A stretch of DNA of 64,000 nucleotides from the NCBI GenBank assembly GCA_034008185.1, contig CM067081.1:9795821-9859820 (forward strand), written 5' to 3'. This DNA is from Gorsachius magnificus (taxonomy: Eukaryota > Chordata > Aves > Pelecaniformes > Ardeidae). The notes beneath the pieces are model-generated. The model saw only the letters and a list, made by a program, of their open reading frames with translations, did no database searches and was not told where the DNA came from. The translations under genes were made by a program, and so were the position numbers. Position 1 is the stretch's first letter, and the number at the start of each line of letters is the position of its first letter. Shown piece after piece: positions 12,308 through 25,800 of this stretch.

Positions 12308-15300
12308 GAGATAAAAATTTTTTTTCAGTATGAAAAATACAAATATATTTGTCCAGTGATGAGTCATTTGTTACAATGTATGCTGTAAGCATTCTGCATA
12401 AAAATAATAAAAAAAAAAACCAGAAAAACAAACAACATTTTATTGTGGTCCTGTCAGACCCAGTAGCCCAAAAAGAAATAAAAATTGGCATGTTATGCTG
12501 TAGGAAACAAAAATTACACGTACAAAAAAAAATTTATACACACACTTTATAGGGTACATCTTGCATTACTATTCAGAGCTATCCAAAATAGGCTCGCACA
12601 GCTACCAAAAGGCTGTCTTTGAATGCAACATAGACCTGGCAACACAGACAGGTGGAGGAGGATGCTAACAATATCAGACTTAAATGAAATATGTGGCACA
12701 CAGCAGGGACCAGAAAGCAGCCACTCCATTGAAACAAGATTATCTGGTTGTAGCAAGGTAGGATGACAAGTCATTTAAGGTGTGATTATCCGATGCTTTC
12801 TCTTTCTCATCTGTACATTAAAAGCAGTATCATTTCTATCTGTCTTACAGGCATGCATTTAGGCTTAATTTCTGAACCACTTGGAGGCTCTCAGATGAAA
12901 TAGCTGCATAAATGCATATCAGTTAGAAGAGTAGATACGTGTAAGCCAGTGGGCATTTGTTAAGTGCACTAAGAATAGTATGAGATCTACACTAAACTAT
13001 GTGAGGCTTAGGTAAGCATGCATGACTTTTTTTTCTTACACTAACACCATCTAGTACTGCAGCTCCCTAATCCCAGTGCGGTTTGTACAACTACGTCTTG
13101 TCAGCAGTCATTATGACATATTGGTGATATACGAGTATGTATAAGCATCGAAACGTATCCTAGTGATAACAGCTTGTCAGTGGAACAGGTTTCCAAGGGA
13201 GGCAGTTGAAGCGCTCTTCCCAGAGAAACTGAAAAACAGGTGAGATAAATCTGCAGTGAGAAAGCAATATACAGAGTTTGGAACAATGCAGGGGACGGTT
13301 TTTTTTTTTAAAAAACCAGTAATAAACACAACTGACATTTCCTAACAGTCTGAGAGCACTGAGTACCTTTTCGTCGTGAATAAGTTGTAACTAACAGCAA
13401 GGTATAAACGACCCATATATCTGATTTGAGTTTACAAACACAGGCTGGGAGGGTGGTAGATTCTTAACAGGTTATCCAGAGTTTTAACCTAATCATTGCT
13501 CATGATAAGCATTCAGAATTACCCTCTAGAAGTGCCCATCGCTGTCATGTAAAGACACAATGCTGGGGGCAGAAGGAAGTCTGAGAACCCAAAACATATG
13601 TGCCACTAGCAGGTGATTTGGAACTATCAGAGCAGAATCAGATTCTCAGATGAATTTATTATCATATATTTCTCCTTCACAAAGATAATTTTCTTGCTTT
13701 TAAAGTCTACATGGAAATTATAGTCTGTATGACTATTTTCACAATTTATCTTAACAGCCTGAGCCTTCATGTACATTCCAGATATTTTAATATTATGCAA
13801 CCAATTAGCATTATCTTTATTCCCTTAACTCATCAATGGAAATTTCCTTGCATATGAAGATAATTCCCAGCTTGATCTCATTTGAAGATAGAACTAAAAA
13901 GATCTGGAAACCAAAAAGGTTTTGTAAATGTAGGCATTTTTAAGAATTCTGATTGAAGCTATATAGACTACACAAGGGGAAAATTTTTATACTGGGGTAC
14001 AAAAACTATGGGCAAGAGGTAACTTCAGCTGTTCAAAATTATGTACCAAGGTGAAACCATGATGTTAGAGGTCATGTGCATTTAGCTGTCATATGCCTGG
14101 CAAACTGTAATGGTCTCAGTGATTTTTCAAAAATTTAAATTGAAAATAAGATGTATGCTCTTAATACTGAAGGTAATTAACAACTTCAAGTGTCCAAAGG
14201 AAGCAATAAATCCATTATAACTGGAAGGCTCTGAATAAGTCTTTTCTCATACTAGCCACAAATTGGACCGATATAACTTTGTTTCATTCACAGAAAAAAA
14301 TTCCCAGAGTTACTGCTATTCAAGGTGCTATGCTACACAGGTCAGACAGAATTTGAGTTTTCCTTTCTAAAAAATCTGATTCTACAGGTAAAAAGCAGCC
14401 AGATCTTTTACCTCAGAGTCTATGTTGCAACATCAAAGCAAAGCAAGCACACCAATGACCGTCAACTTTCAAGATCCTGAACTTGTTTACTCCAAACAGA
14501 AACCTGGTTTTCAATGGTTTGCCTATTCTAAGCATTTTAACTTTAAAGGCTTTTGACATCAAAGCATTTTCTGACTGGATAAAAATAAGTTGTCTCTCTT
14601 TTTTTGCAGCTTTTTTTTTTTCCTGTTTATCTCAGCATTTGCATTATATGTAGTTATTTTTTTAATAACTGGTCTTGCAACTGTGATTAAATATTACTAT
14701 GACTGTAAAGACAAGGTGAAAATTATGGATAAAAATTGATTTCACACTGTAAAAATCTACAAAGAAAAAGATAAAACAGTGTTAATGACGTGTAATTTGT
14801 TTGCCTCCTGGTGACAATGGGTGTTTTTACCCTTTTCTGAAAGTACATTTCTCTTGTGGTTGAAGAGATTTAGGTAACTGGCATTATCAGAGCTTATATT
14901 AGTATTTTAGTACATGCAGTGTTTAGTAAGCGTACCTATAAATGAAAGGCTATAAATACTAACTACTGTCTGGTTTGGCTCATTATCAGCATAAGGACAT
15001 ATGCTCATTCTGGTAGATGCAAATGTGTTGCCTTTTCAGAGTCAAGCATCCCTAGTAGCATATAAACTGCTTTTCAGATATTTGAATTCCTTTACATCGT
15101 TCTTCACTTAAGGAGAGAGTGATTTATAGGACACACGAGAGTTGCATATCAATAACAGTATGAACAGAAATCTGACAGTGGTCAAAGATGAAAGGACATT
15201 CTCCATTTGTTTTACCTCAGATATTTATGCAAGCTCCATTTGCATAATATCACAATGTTTCACTACCTGTAGCAGTGTTGCAATGGCCTTTAAGACCAGG

Positions 15301-16489
15301 AAATTTTAAATTTGAGTTCACCAGGGCAGTAATGGGCTTACATGTCAACATGTTAAGATAATTTCCAAGTTAGTATCCAAACCATTAGACTATATTCTCA
15401 TGCAATTTTTTTCTCAATAAAATATTATAGCTAGATGTATTTTTCTCCATGTCTATTACTTTAACTTCCAGCGGAAAGGAAGATAGTAAATTCTTTATGC
15501 CATTCTTTACCTTCTGTCATAAAGAAATTTATGGTAAATATTCATAACACAGACCTCTAATCTGTATACTAAAATCCAAGTATCTTATTCTTCCTTATTG
15601 GAATCAGTGTCAAACCTTTTCGTGCTAACAATGGGGTGGAAATAATTCATGCAAACCAAATTGAAACAAGGAAGCACGGGCTGGTTGCTAAAGCACAAAG
15701 TTATGTGGGTTTAACAGAGATTTAGTGCACATGTGGCCTGAAAAAGAGTATTTGATTAACCTTCTTAGTGAAGATACTGTCCTATATGAAGGTTACAGAA
15801 GAATGTTACAGGAATATAACCCCCCATTTTCTTCAAGTTTTTTCTGGACAGCCTCTTGGGGGCGGGGGAAGGCATCATGAGCAATGCAGTGCCACAAATC
15901 CAAAGGCTCATGGCAGTTTGTCTCAAATCTAGAAGGGTAGCTTTATATAGTTTTCCCAGATATCTTTTCCCCTATGGTGGTATTAACTATGTGAGCACAC
16001 TGCATGAAATACTGGGTTATTTACTAACTATATGAAGTTACATCAAGAGGGTTATTGAGGGGGCAAGTTGGAAGATAAGTCATGATCTAGGAGTACTGCT
16101 GAGAAAGTAAGATGTTTCAGGACTGCAGAACTACAGGCTCTGAGGAGAATAACTTGACCTTCAGACTAGCTTGCCAAATTGTCTCATAACTAGAAAAGCC
16201 AAAAAAAAAAAAAAAGAGAAATGATGTCTAGACTAAAAGTGAGGAGTACTTTAGTCAGATATCCTGGACATTTGAGTATGGCCAGAAAATCTGTTTGCTT
16301 GGCCCATAGATCATGTGTTACTTTTTTCCCCTAAGTGCTGCATTTTAATTGATAAAATCACCTTGGCTTAAGAAGGCTCTTTGACCCCCAGTTCTTCACC
16401 AAAATGGTTCAGAAAGGAAAAAAAACCTGCTGGTACCAAACCCAGAATTACCACACAGTAGCAATGACACAGGACAGCTTTGAACGAGG
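12308..16489 (-). other. GRM5 intron, no recognised gene
   Basis: AT-rich, with no ORF above about 75 codons beyond the CR1 edge and no recognised element. An A15 run sits at 16201. A short CR1-like phrase near 13180-13215 is too weak to call. Confidence 0.6.
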
Positions 16490-17074
16490 CAACAGAGCAC
16501 ACCACCAAGATCAGGGAAGTGATCGTGCCCCTGTACTCGGTGCTGGTGAGGCCGCACCTCGAATACTGTGTTCAGTTTTGGGCCCCTCACTACAAGAAAG
16601 ATGTTGCCTTGCTGGAACAGGTCCAGAGGAGAGCAACCAAGCTGGTGAGGGGTCTGGAACACAAGTCATACGAGGAGCGGCTGAGGGAACTGGGGGTGTT
16701 TAGTCTGGAGAAGAGGAGGCTGAGGGGAGACCTGATCGCCCTCTACAACTACCTGAAAGGAGGCTGTAGTGAGGTGGGGGTCGGCCTTTCTCCCTGGTAA
16801 CAGATGATAGGACAAGGGGGAATGGCTTGAAGCTGCACCAGGGCAGGTTTAGGCTAGACATTAGGAAAAACTTCTTCACCGAGAGGGTTGTCAGGCTCTG
16901 GAATGGGCTGCCCAGGGAGGTGGTGGAGTCCTCATCCCTGGAGGTCTTTAAAAGAAGGATAGATGAGGTGCTCAGAGACATGGTTTAGTGGTGGGATGGC
17001 AGTGCTAGGTTAACGGTTGGACTTGATGATCTTAAAGGTCTTTTCCAACCAAGGTGATTCTATGATTCTATGAT
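16490..17074 (+). mobile_element. CR1 LINE, 5'-truncated, well-preserved 3' end
   Basis: One of the better preserved CR1 copies here. The plus frame encodes [38 protein letters not shown] and [18 protein letters not shown], the usual CR1 ORF2 C-terminus, before a frame break near 16797. The nucleotide match continues through the ORF2 stop region (GACATGGTTTAG) to GGTCTTTTCCAACC and a GATTCTATGATTCTATGAT tail. The 5' edge is approximate, and the first 15-20 bases may be flank. Confidence 0.94.
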
Positions 17075-18840
17075 CAACAGTCAAGATTAAAACAAAAGGA
17101 TCACCACTTTTAGTAGAGGACTGAGGTTAACTATATATCATCTAACTATATCGTTTCAGGGCTTGGGTATGAACACCAGCTCAAACAGCATTCATGCATG
17201 TTATTTAATCATTATCATAATCCCTATCAAGTTTTTGTCCAGGGCAACTAATGCTGTACTAAACAGCGTGTGGCTATGGCTCAGGGACTAGCATGGCCAA
17301 AGACTATTTCCAGTAGATAGCTATACATGGCTTCCTGCATAATAAGAGTTTAGATGCAGAGATGCAAACAATACCATACCAATGGGCCTCTGGTTTCTGT
17401 GTTCTTTTATTTAGTAACACAAATGTAGCCAGAAAGACTGGGTGGAAGGGAAAAAAGATGGATCCAGCTGTCTTTGAGCCATAGCGTTTTTCTCTATAAT
17501 GCACTGAAAAGGATCTGAGAAAGAGTATTAGTAATGCACGATAAAACTCTGTATCTTAGTGTAGTGGCCTTAAACAAAATAAATCACGTTTTAAAAGGTA
17601 ATTATTTACCATCAAGTTTTTGAAGCACTGGAGAAAACGCATTTGTAAGAGATAATCAATGTGTTGTTGAAAAGATCAGATTGACACAGCATCCTTACAA
17701 AGACAGACATCCAAGCCCACCTGGAGCATCAAAATTTTAACATAATTCCTGCTGTAGGAGAGAGCCAAGCTGATGGATGAGGCTGGGAGTAGCAAGGCTG
17801 AGAAAAGACAGTAGTTAAAGCTCACTTCCTGCAAACTTTCAATATGGTCTCCACTGCACATATACATCTCAATTCTCCGTCATTCCATATGCTGCAAGTC
17901 TAACTGCCACACACAGGAGAACAAGATGTCTTCTGGGGGCCAGATCAGGGGGGAAAAAAATGTTTCCTCATGTAAATTAGAAATTGATGAGTAAATTGCC
18001 CATGCAACTGCAGAAAATTCAGCCAGAACTACATGAAATGTGGTTTTAAAATTATAAATGTAGACATATTCCTGAAAAGTCTGCATGCATAACTCATGGA
18101 ATTAAGAGTAAGTATAAACTCAAAAATGGACACAGAGAAAGTAAGCCAATAAAGCTGATTTTCTCATCTTATATTTCAGTCAAAAAAATGTGCACGATCT
18201 TAGACAAATTTTGATGACAGATTGTAATCCGGGTAAGTTTCACAGAGCCTGAGATTCTCAAAGTTGCATGTTTTTACCTCTGCAATACATTCTGCTACTA
18301 TTAGTCTAGCTAAAAAAAAAAAAATAAAGAAAGAAAACAAAGGAATTGCAAATCTTTGTGGAGCTGAAAGGTGGAAAATGAGTTTCATTCTTTTCCTTTT
18401 GAGTCAAGAATAAAAGGGAAGGACATTTGAGGTAGCAGTTTATAAAGGGGTATGAGGAATCAGGGAAATGAATATCTTTGAAATTCAGTGGGAGCCGAGC
18501 CTTTACATTCCCTTGAAAATCCTAAATAAAATTAAAGTTTTATTTTGCAAATGTGTCAGGCAGCTTTCACTTTAGCTGTCATATTTACTTCTAAAGCATC
18601 CATTGTGGCTGGATCTAAGTGCTACTTGGAGTCAGAAACATAACTGCTCTTAAAACTGGGATCTATTGTTTCTTATCCTGAATCACTGTATTACAGATGA
18701 AATTGGTGTCAGCACCTGTTACAAACGTCAATTTGTTCTGTAAAAAGGCTCAAAGGCAAAGCCATCAGTAAGTCAGCAGTTAAGTGGGATCAGATATAAC
18801 GAGGAGGGAGAAGGGTGTGATAGAGGGTAAAGTGAAGAAA

Positions 18841-18860
18841 CCAAGGCCAAGGCCAAGGCC
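18841..18860 (+). repeat. Short hexamer tandem repeat (CCAAGG)3
   Basis: Three perfect copies of CCAAGG plus CC, followed a few bases later by an 8-bp inverted repeat (ACTTCCAG-AC-CTGGAAGT, 18865-18882). Confidence 0.8.
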
Positions 18861-21800
18861 ATGGACTTCCAGACCTGGAAGTTACCCCAAGCTCATGTTG
18901 CTACTGGAATTAGCTGTGCCCTGGATCATTCTTTCTCACTGGGCAAACTGTCTCAGATCAGCCTTCATCACTATGTTTTACCCTCCAAAACAGGGTGGCC
19001 ATAGTCTGACTGCTTATCCTGACTACTCAACTGTGCCCTGGACTTTTTGTAAAAGTGTTCATTGATGAGGACAGGGAGTTTGCTAACAGTTTAACAGGAC
19101 GGATGATCAGATATCATATATTTCAATACAGGCTGGGGACAGACTGGCTAGTTAGTAGCTGTGCAGGAAAAAGACCTGATGGTCCAGGTGAACAAGGAGT
19201 TAAACACCATGTGCTCTTGCAGTGATAGAAACTAATCATGTCCTGGGCTGAATGAGCAAAAGCATACCCAGCAAGGGAAGTGATTTTTTCCTTCTATTTG
19301 GCATTTCTGAGGCTTCATTGTGGAGCCAAGAGAGGCAAATAAGACTAACAGGCAAATCAAGTTGAACTTGCAACTCAAAATGAATGCCAGATTTGAACAA
19401 ATCTCTTCAATGAGGAGGAACAGGCATGGGAATGACAACTTTTCTACTGCTGTTTACCTTTTCTCTCAAGGAGTCAACTGGATAATTGACATGTGCAAAT
19501 GCAATGGCCTGGCTTTCCATAACTGTGACGTAACCACGGCCACAACTGTCACCTCAGGCTCCCTATAAGTCAGTGGGGGAAAAACAGGTGCTTCTGGTGC
19601 AAGTTTCATTGTTGTCATTAAGATATCTACCTTAGGATGAAATAAACCTCATTCTGGAAGTACCTATATTTCTCTATTGACAGTAGAGATGCAGTCATGA
19701 CCTTCTCAGAGGAAGACACTAATGCTGTAGACATACCTTGCCTGGTGAAATGCTCCTGTTTTATCAGCTTCAATCTGAGGAGTGTTTCAGGATGTAGGGC
19801 TCTGAAGTGAGGATTCTCTAATGAAGCTTTCAAGAAAAATACCTATGCTCCCACTGCTCCTGATCAATACTTTCAAAGTTTTGGTACCAGGAATCTTTGG
19901 AATCCAAGAACTGTTTTTTGATACTTTGGGGCAAAGAATATACTTGCTTCTCCCACCCTTTCCTCCCAGCTAGTTTCCAGCCCTACTCCCCTCTCTCAGC
20001 TGTCCAGAATTGCTCATGACTTGTGATAATCTTGGCTCAATTAATCTCCTGAACCTAATTAAAATAATGGTTCAATTGTCCATTAAAAGCAATGCTTATA
20101 CTCATTTATTTATTTAATAGCTTTCCTTTGTTACTCTCGGAACTTCAATATCACAGATTATGTTCAGGAGCAATTCAATCTTCCAGCAGTGAAATTACTT
20201 TTTTCACCCTATCATATTAAGATCTACATTTTGATATTTCCCTTCATCACGTACAAGCCAGCGATATCAGAACAGAGCATGCAGAGGCAAGATAACGTAG
20301 GGCACCTTTTGCAAGAAGCAACATAAAATAATTGGCCTGGGTAAGGAGGACAGAAACAGGATACGAGCAGCTGCTGGTGTAATGCAAGGCTTGTATGGTA
20401 AGTCACCAGGCGCTTACTTTATATTTTTTTAACTGGCTTGAACAATCTCTCCTTAAATTAATGAGTTTGCAGACTAGAGACTTAATAAAGAAACCTGGAA
20501 AGGCCTCAAGATATGACCTGCGGCCAAAAGATGGGCATTCCCTTCATTCATTGAATCCCCACTTGGCAAAATTACCAAAAGAAACCTCGGGAGAGTATAT
20601 TTTTCCATTCTCTTTGACATGCCAATTTTTCAGTAAATCTTCTGCCAAATGAAGCTGAACTACACAGAAGTATTTGACTAATATCAAGTAGTTGCATATC
20701 TGGACAGGACAGAAAACGGGTGGCTTTACTAGGGTAATAAAGAGTAATTGAGGGGGCTGTAACCCACATGCACCTTCTGTCTCATTCAGCACATGAGTTT
20801 TTATGCAATATAACGTGGTAACAGGCATGCAGCTGCTCACCTTCACTCCTCACTCTCCTCACCTGTCTTTGCAGATTCAAAAGCTCTGGATGTGACTTCA
20901 TTGCAAAAGTGTTGTATTAATGTAACCTTCCTGTATTGAAACTCAAAGCAAGTAGAATACGCAACAGAACTTAAAGCTGACTTTGTAGTCTGTGGCATAA
21001 ATTTATTTCATGGTTTGATAAAACGTCACGCAGCAGACTCACATTGTATGGATCAGAGATCATATACCACCTCCTCCCTGAGACTTTTTTTTGGCTGAAT
21101 AATGACTGGCATCCAACTTCTTTTGCATCCCACATCTGTCCTGCTGTGCTAAACATCTGCTGAACCTTGGAGAAAAAGTTAAAGGCCAGTTCAGAGGAGA
21201 GCAGTCTGGGGATAAGGCCAAGAAATTAACTGATATTTATTCTGTACTGCTCTCACTTCCCTACAACTTGTCAAGTTGGTTTACCAAAGTCATCTGAATA
21301 CATATTGCTGGCAAGATTGGCTTGACAGCTTACAAAAGAATCCAGGGCTCTCATTTTCTGCTGTCTGAATAATACCTCTAATAAGTACAGAAGGAACTGG
21401 GTATTTTTTCATTCCATAGCAGATATTTCTTAGCAAATAATGGGTGCATCTATATTTAGTTCAGACTAAAAGTGCACTTCTGAAGTAAATCTCCCAATTC
21501 TCCCCTTTTATTTTGGTCTGGCTTACATGGCAATAGGCTCAGCGAGTATGACAGCTGGGTTCCTGTTGAATGACACTAAACTGGAAGGTGTGCTCTGAAA
21601 GCACCTACTGTACGCCAGCACAAATGGGCATTAACTCTCTAGAACTAGAGGAGAGCTACTCCCAAGTTAAAAAAAAAAACAAATTGATATATATAGTGTT
21701 GACATCTGGTCCTTAGTACCAGCGGTCTTCCTCTACAGATATGGATGTTGTGACTCTACTCCATCAGTCCTACCACTGGGGCAATACTAACAAGAATTAC

Positions 21801-22187
21801 GAATTAGTACAAGTTTATATGTTTGCTACATGGTACCATGTTTGTTAAGTGCATGAATATGGACATGCTACTGTTATTAGAGGGATGAAAAGCATAGAGA
21901 AAATTACCCAGGAACCTGGAATTTTAAGCCTCTTTGCTGTTATAGTCAGGTGGCAGAACAGAAAATCCATATATCAATCAAAAAGGAGCTGCAAATTGTT
22001 TGAATGGGAAGTATGGATCCAGATAAAGAAAGTACAAAGAACAGGGTTATTTACCCTGCTTACTCCCTAGAAAACATCCTGTGGGAATTTGCACTCCTTC
22101 AAGACACTCATGCATTTTGTGCTACCTAAAGGGTTTTTGTTTGTGTGTTTTGAATAGCTACTTAAGAAAATTACTATCTACAGGTGC

Positions 22188-22211
22188 TTTTTTTTTTTTT
22201 TTTTTTTTTTT
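22188..22211 (+). repeat. T24 homopolymer
   Basis: 24 consecutive T, the longest homopolymer in the window, about 45 bases before the CR1 copy at 22255. It could be the A-tail of an old minus-strand retroposon, but no body was recognised to its left. Confidence 0.85.
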
Positions 22212-22254
22212 ACTTTCTAACAAAAATTATGGCAACCAAATATTTGGTGACTCT

Positions 22255-22801
22255 ACTCCATTCTCGTGAGACCCCACCTGGAGTACTGAGTTCAGCTCTG
22301 GAGCCCCCAAGATAAGAAAGACATGCACCTGCTTGAGCAGGTTCAGAGAACGGCCATGAAGATGATCAGGGGGCTCGAGCACCTCCCCTATGAGGACAGG
22401 CTGAGAGTTGAGGTCTTTTTGTGGAGAAGAGGAGGCTCCAGGAAGGCCTTATAGCAGCCTTCCAGTACCTGAAAGGGATCTAAAGGAAAGATGGAGAGGG
22501 AATATTTATCAGGGAGTGTAGTGATAGGATGAGGGGTAACAGTTTTAAACTGAAAAAGGGTAGATTTTGATTAGATATTAGGAATAAATTCTTTACTGTG
22601 AGGGTGGTGAGGCACTGGAACAGGTTGCCCAGAGAAGTTGTGTATGCCCCCTCCCTGGAAATGTTCAAGCCCAGGTTGGATGGGGCTCTGAGAAACCTGG
22701 TCTAGTGGAAGGTGTCCCTGCCCATGACAGGAGGGTTGGACTAGGTGATCTTTAAAAGTCCCTTCCAACCCAAACCATTCTATGATTCCATAATTCTGTG
22801 A
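22255..22801 (+). mobile_element. CR1 LINE, 5'-truncated 3' end
   Basis: The sequence CTCGTGAGACCCCACCTGGAG through TATAGCAGCCTTCCAGTACC is CR1 ORF2 of the subfamily with 'GCAGCCTTCCAGTACCTGAA' wording. It ends with GTCCCTTCCAACCCAAACC and ATTCTATGATTCCATAATTC. Several frameshifts are present. A T24 run sits about 45 bases before its start. Confidence 0.93.
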
Positions 22802-25800
22802 CCGATAGCTTGGGAGAATACGGTATGAAATGAATCTGCACAAAGCAACTATTCTGCATTCTAAAACCACTATGAGAAACGTTGCAGAAAACCCAAGAAA
22901 AATCTGAACTGCAGGTAAAATTTTTGTTTTTCTCTCACTGGATTATGTCAGGGAAATGTCACTCAGCACACCTCTGTGATGTGTAGAATGGAGAAAGTAA
23001 TTGTCATTTCATTATTAAAGATTAGGAGTAAAGCTGTACCAGATCAAGTCTTAAAGCAGTGTGAACTGGATCGTTAGGATGCTAAAAATCACGAGTTATA
23101 GGTTTTGAGAATTAAAGAGTGGGAATTTAATTCACTGAGGAATGTATTTAGATTTTTTCCCCAAGCCTCTTAAACAGTATAAACTGGAGTGAAGTAAATA
23201 GATAAACTGACTGTTATTGTATATGATTTCTCTTTTGCATACAGACTTAATTTATTTACATGAGGACAGATTAAGGCTAGAGAAGTCTGACAGATTATTT
23301 GGTTCATTTCCTTGTATCAAAAAGTAAAATTCTGATATTAGTTTTACACTAGCTAACACCGTATTTCCCAAAGTGAGAGCTCTGCCCTCGTGGGGAAACT
23401 GAGACGCTAAGTGTTTCAGGAAGCTTCTCAGTCATTTGCCAGAGTCTCTGGGTTTTTAAATTTTGCTTCATTTATAAAAGATAGTTTCCAGCTGTTAGAG
23501 ACTCAAATAATATTTTCAGAATCTGCTTCTGAATCTGCAGAGAGCCTAAGGAATCACTTTGATGTGTCAAACTGAAACATTCCTTCCAGGGATTGCTAAA
23601 TGTATATACCAGTATTTTAGCTATCTTCACAATAATTATTTTACTATGATCAGAGTATGTGACAGAGGACAGAAAGTATCTTTTTAAGAATATCAACCTT
23701 AAACGTGGTGGTGAAAGCTATGCCAGAAGCTATGCAGTGAGGTGGCTGCAAAAATGTGGTAGACTTGTATCTGTTGTTTAGTTTTGGTTTTATTTTTTTT
23801 TTTCTCTGAAGTGCATGTTTGGTTTGCAAAAGGTAGATTGAGAGCATGGCTGTAATGCAACATGCTTTCACAGACACAGAAATACCAGGTACTTGCAACT
23901 AGCAATGAACACTATAAGGAGGCAGTAGCTGTGAATTGTCACTGAACACATTCCAACTGCAGATTACACATGCATTTCTAAGAATGAGGGTAACTCAAAC
24001 CACCAAGAGATTCTCAATCTGTTCATTTTTCAGTTCAGGCTCTGACACCTTTCTAGAAGCTCCTCTTTAGTTGATAAGAAGCTCCAAGGCCCAGTGCAAA
24101 AAAAAACCCCGAATACATTGCAATAGGCAGGCATCCAGGCTAGATGATCTAATGGTCTCCTTATCCCTGAACACTCTAAAACTTCAAACCTATAAAAAAG
24201 GATTTGAGAAACAAACCTTGTTTCACATAACGCTTGCAGCCTGACTACTGCCAGCTTCCTCCTATTTCCTGGCTGCCTTTTTGCTGTTTCTTTTCCTCTC
24301 TCGGCATGTCTGGACTTTGTTTAGATTACTTAGCCTTCGAGAGGGAGGCTGCAGCACCTGGGATGCCGGGATGTGGGCAGTGGAGTTGCAGCCCTAACTG
24401 GGCTCTACTGAATAAAAGAAATTAGTGGAAAACCAGATCTTGCAAAGGGTATTCAAGAGATGGCAGTATTGCACTCACCATCCATCCCTGCTGCTGAAGA
24501 TTTCATTTTAGCTGGTTCTGTGTCAGAAGTTTTCCAGGCTTTTCAGACCTCTTTTCTTTCCCATCTCCAGTCTTTCAGCTTCTGTTTTCCTATTTTAAAT
24601 TCTAATTATGCAACTGAACCATACCCAATAAAAAGAACATGTAAAACACACAGATAGCAAAGGTAAGGGTAAGGGGCATATTAGAGGCTCTCCAAAGCTC
24701 CCTGAACTGAGTAGCAGTTTTCCTAACAGCCCCACAATGAAATGAAGTCATTTTCCTCTATCTGGAAACACCCATGAGTGCCTGGTCCTGCACAGATTAT
24801 CCCATGTGTTCAGCATCAGGCATTTGAGAGCAGTATTCTAGCGAGCAAAGTGTGAGCATCTGTAAGCAGAAGCAGAGTTAACCACTAAGCTTAAAAGGAA
24901 AAAAGAAACAAGGGCTGACTGATACAGCAAACAGTCACTGCTGATGTTACACCGGCTGGTGCCAGCAAGCTGGAGCAGAGCGGAATTATGTTAACATCAT
25001 TCTGATGATATTTGGCATCAATAATGCATGGCAGCAAGTCATGGGGAATGTCTTATTGACTCTCTCGTCTTAGCTTGCAGCACTGTGAATTGATACCTGG
25101 CAGCACTGCCCTAGAGGCGAATGCTCAGGCAATTTTTCACCATGTGCAGTGGAAACCAGGTGCCAGTTCCTCCAGTACCCCACTGGGAGCCAGGGGAGTG
25201 CTTGCGGTGGGGGCTGAATCTGGGATGGGGCTGGTAAAGACTTGGGTGGTATGACTACTCAAAAGGGTACTCCAAACAGCCCACACCACATCATCCAGGA
25301 CAGCAGGAATAATTTCTTAAACTGAAAAGGTGTTAAAGCCTCAGCTAAACTCTAAGCGCTGTTTAAATGTAAATGATTATGTCATCTAGAAGAAAGTGGG
25401 AGCTTCATAGGGATAGCTCCATTCATCAATACTTAATTCATATATGCAGGATTTCAATTTATATGTTGTTCCACTACACCACTTGGCATCCATCAGCAAG
25501 AACAACAGAGCTATGCAGCTGGGACCGGCATCTGTGCTGACAGGAGTCTTGTTTTTACACGTTAAGTATTGGCACTGGGCACCTTTTTTTGACCTTATTT
25601 AAGGCAGAAGTCTGCTGTAGAATATCACACCGCAGTCAGAAGCAAACCACCATGCTGATTTCAAGGTACAGAGTCTCTTCAAACAGAATCATGAACAAAT
25701 GCAGTTCCCTGTGCTTGAGAACTGGATGGATGCACATAATCCATTTTAAGAAATAAGAATAACAGTTAGTTTTAAGTGTCTCCAAGTTTTTGCAACTTCT

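Larger units (their letters stand above)
17075..22254 (-). other. GRM5 intron, no recognised gene
   Basis: AT-rich with only short chance ORFs. Contains the small CCAAGG repeat at 18841 and, at its right end, the T24 run. Nothing else was recognised. Confidence 0.6.

Noticed and set aside
13178..13220. CR1-like phrase GTGGAACAGGTTTCCAAGGG
   Set aside because: Only about 35 bases resemble CR1, with no flanking match. Could be chance or a very old remnant.
16404..16703. 99-codon ORF overlapping the CR1 copy
   Set aside because: Out-of-frame shadow of CR1 ORF2; the true CR1 frame is the one with [19 protein letters not shown].
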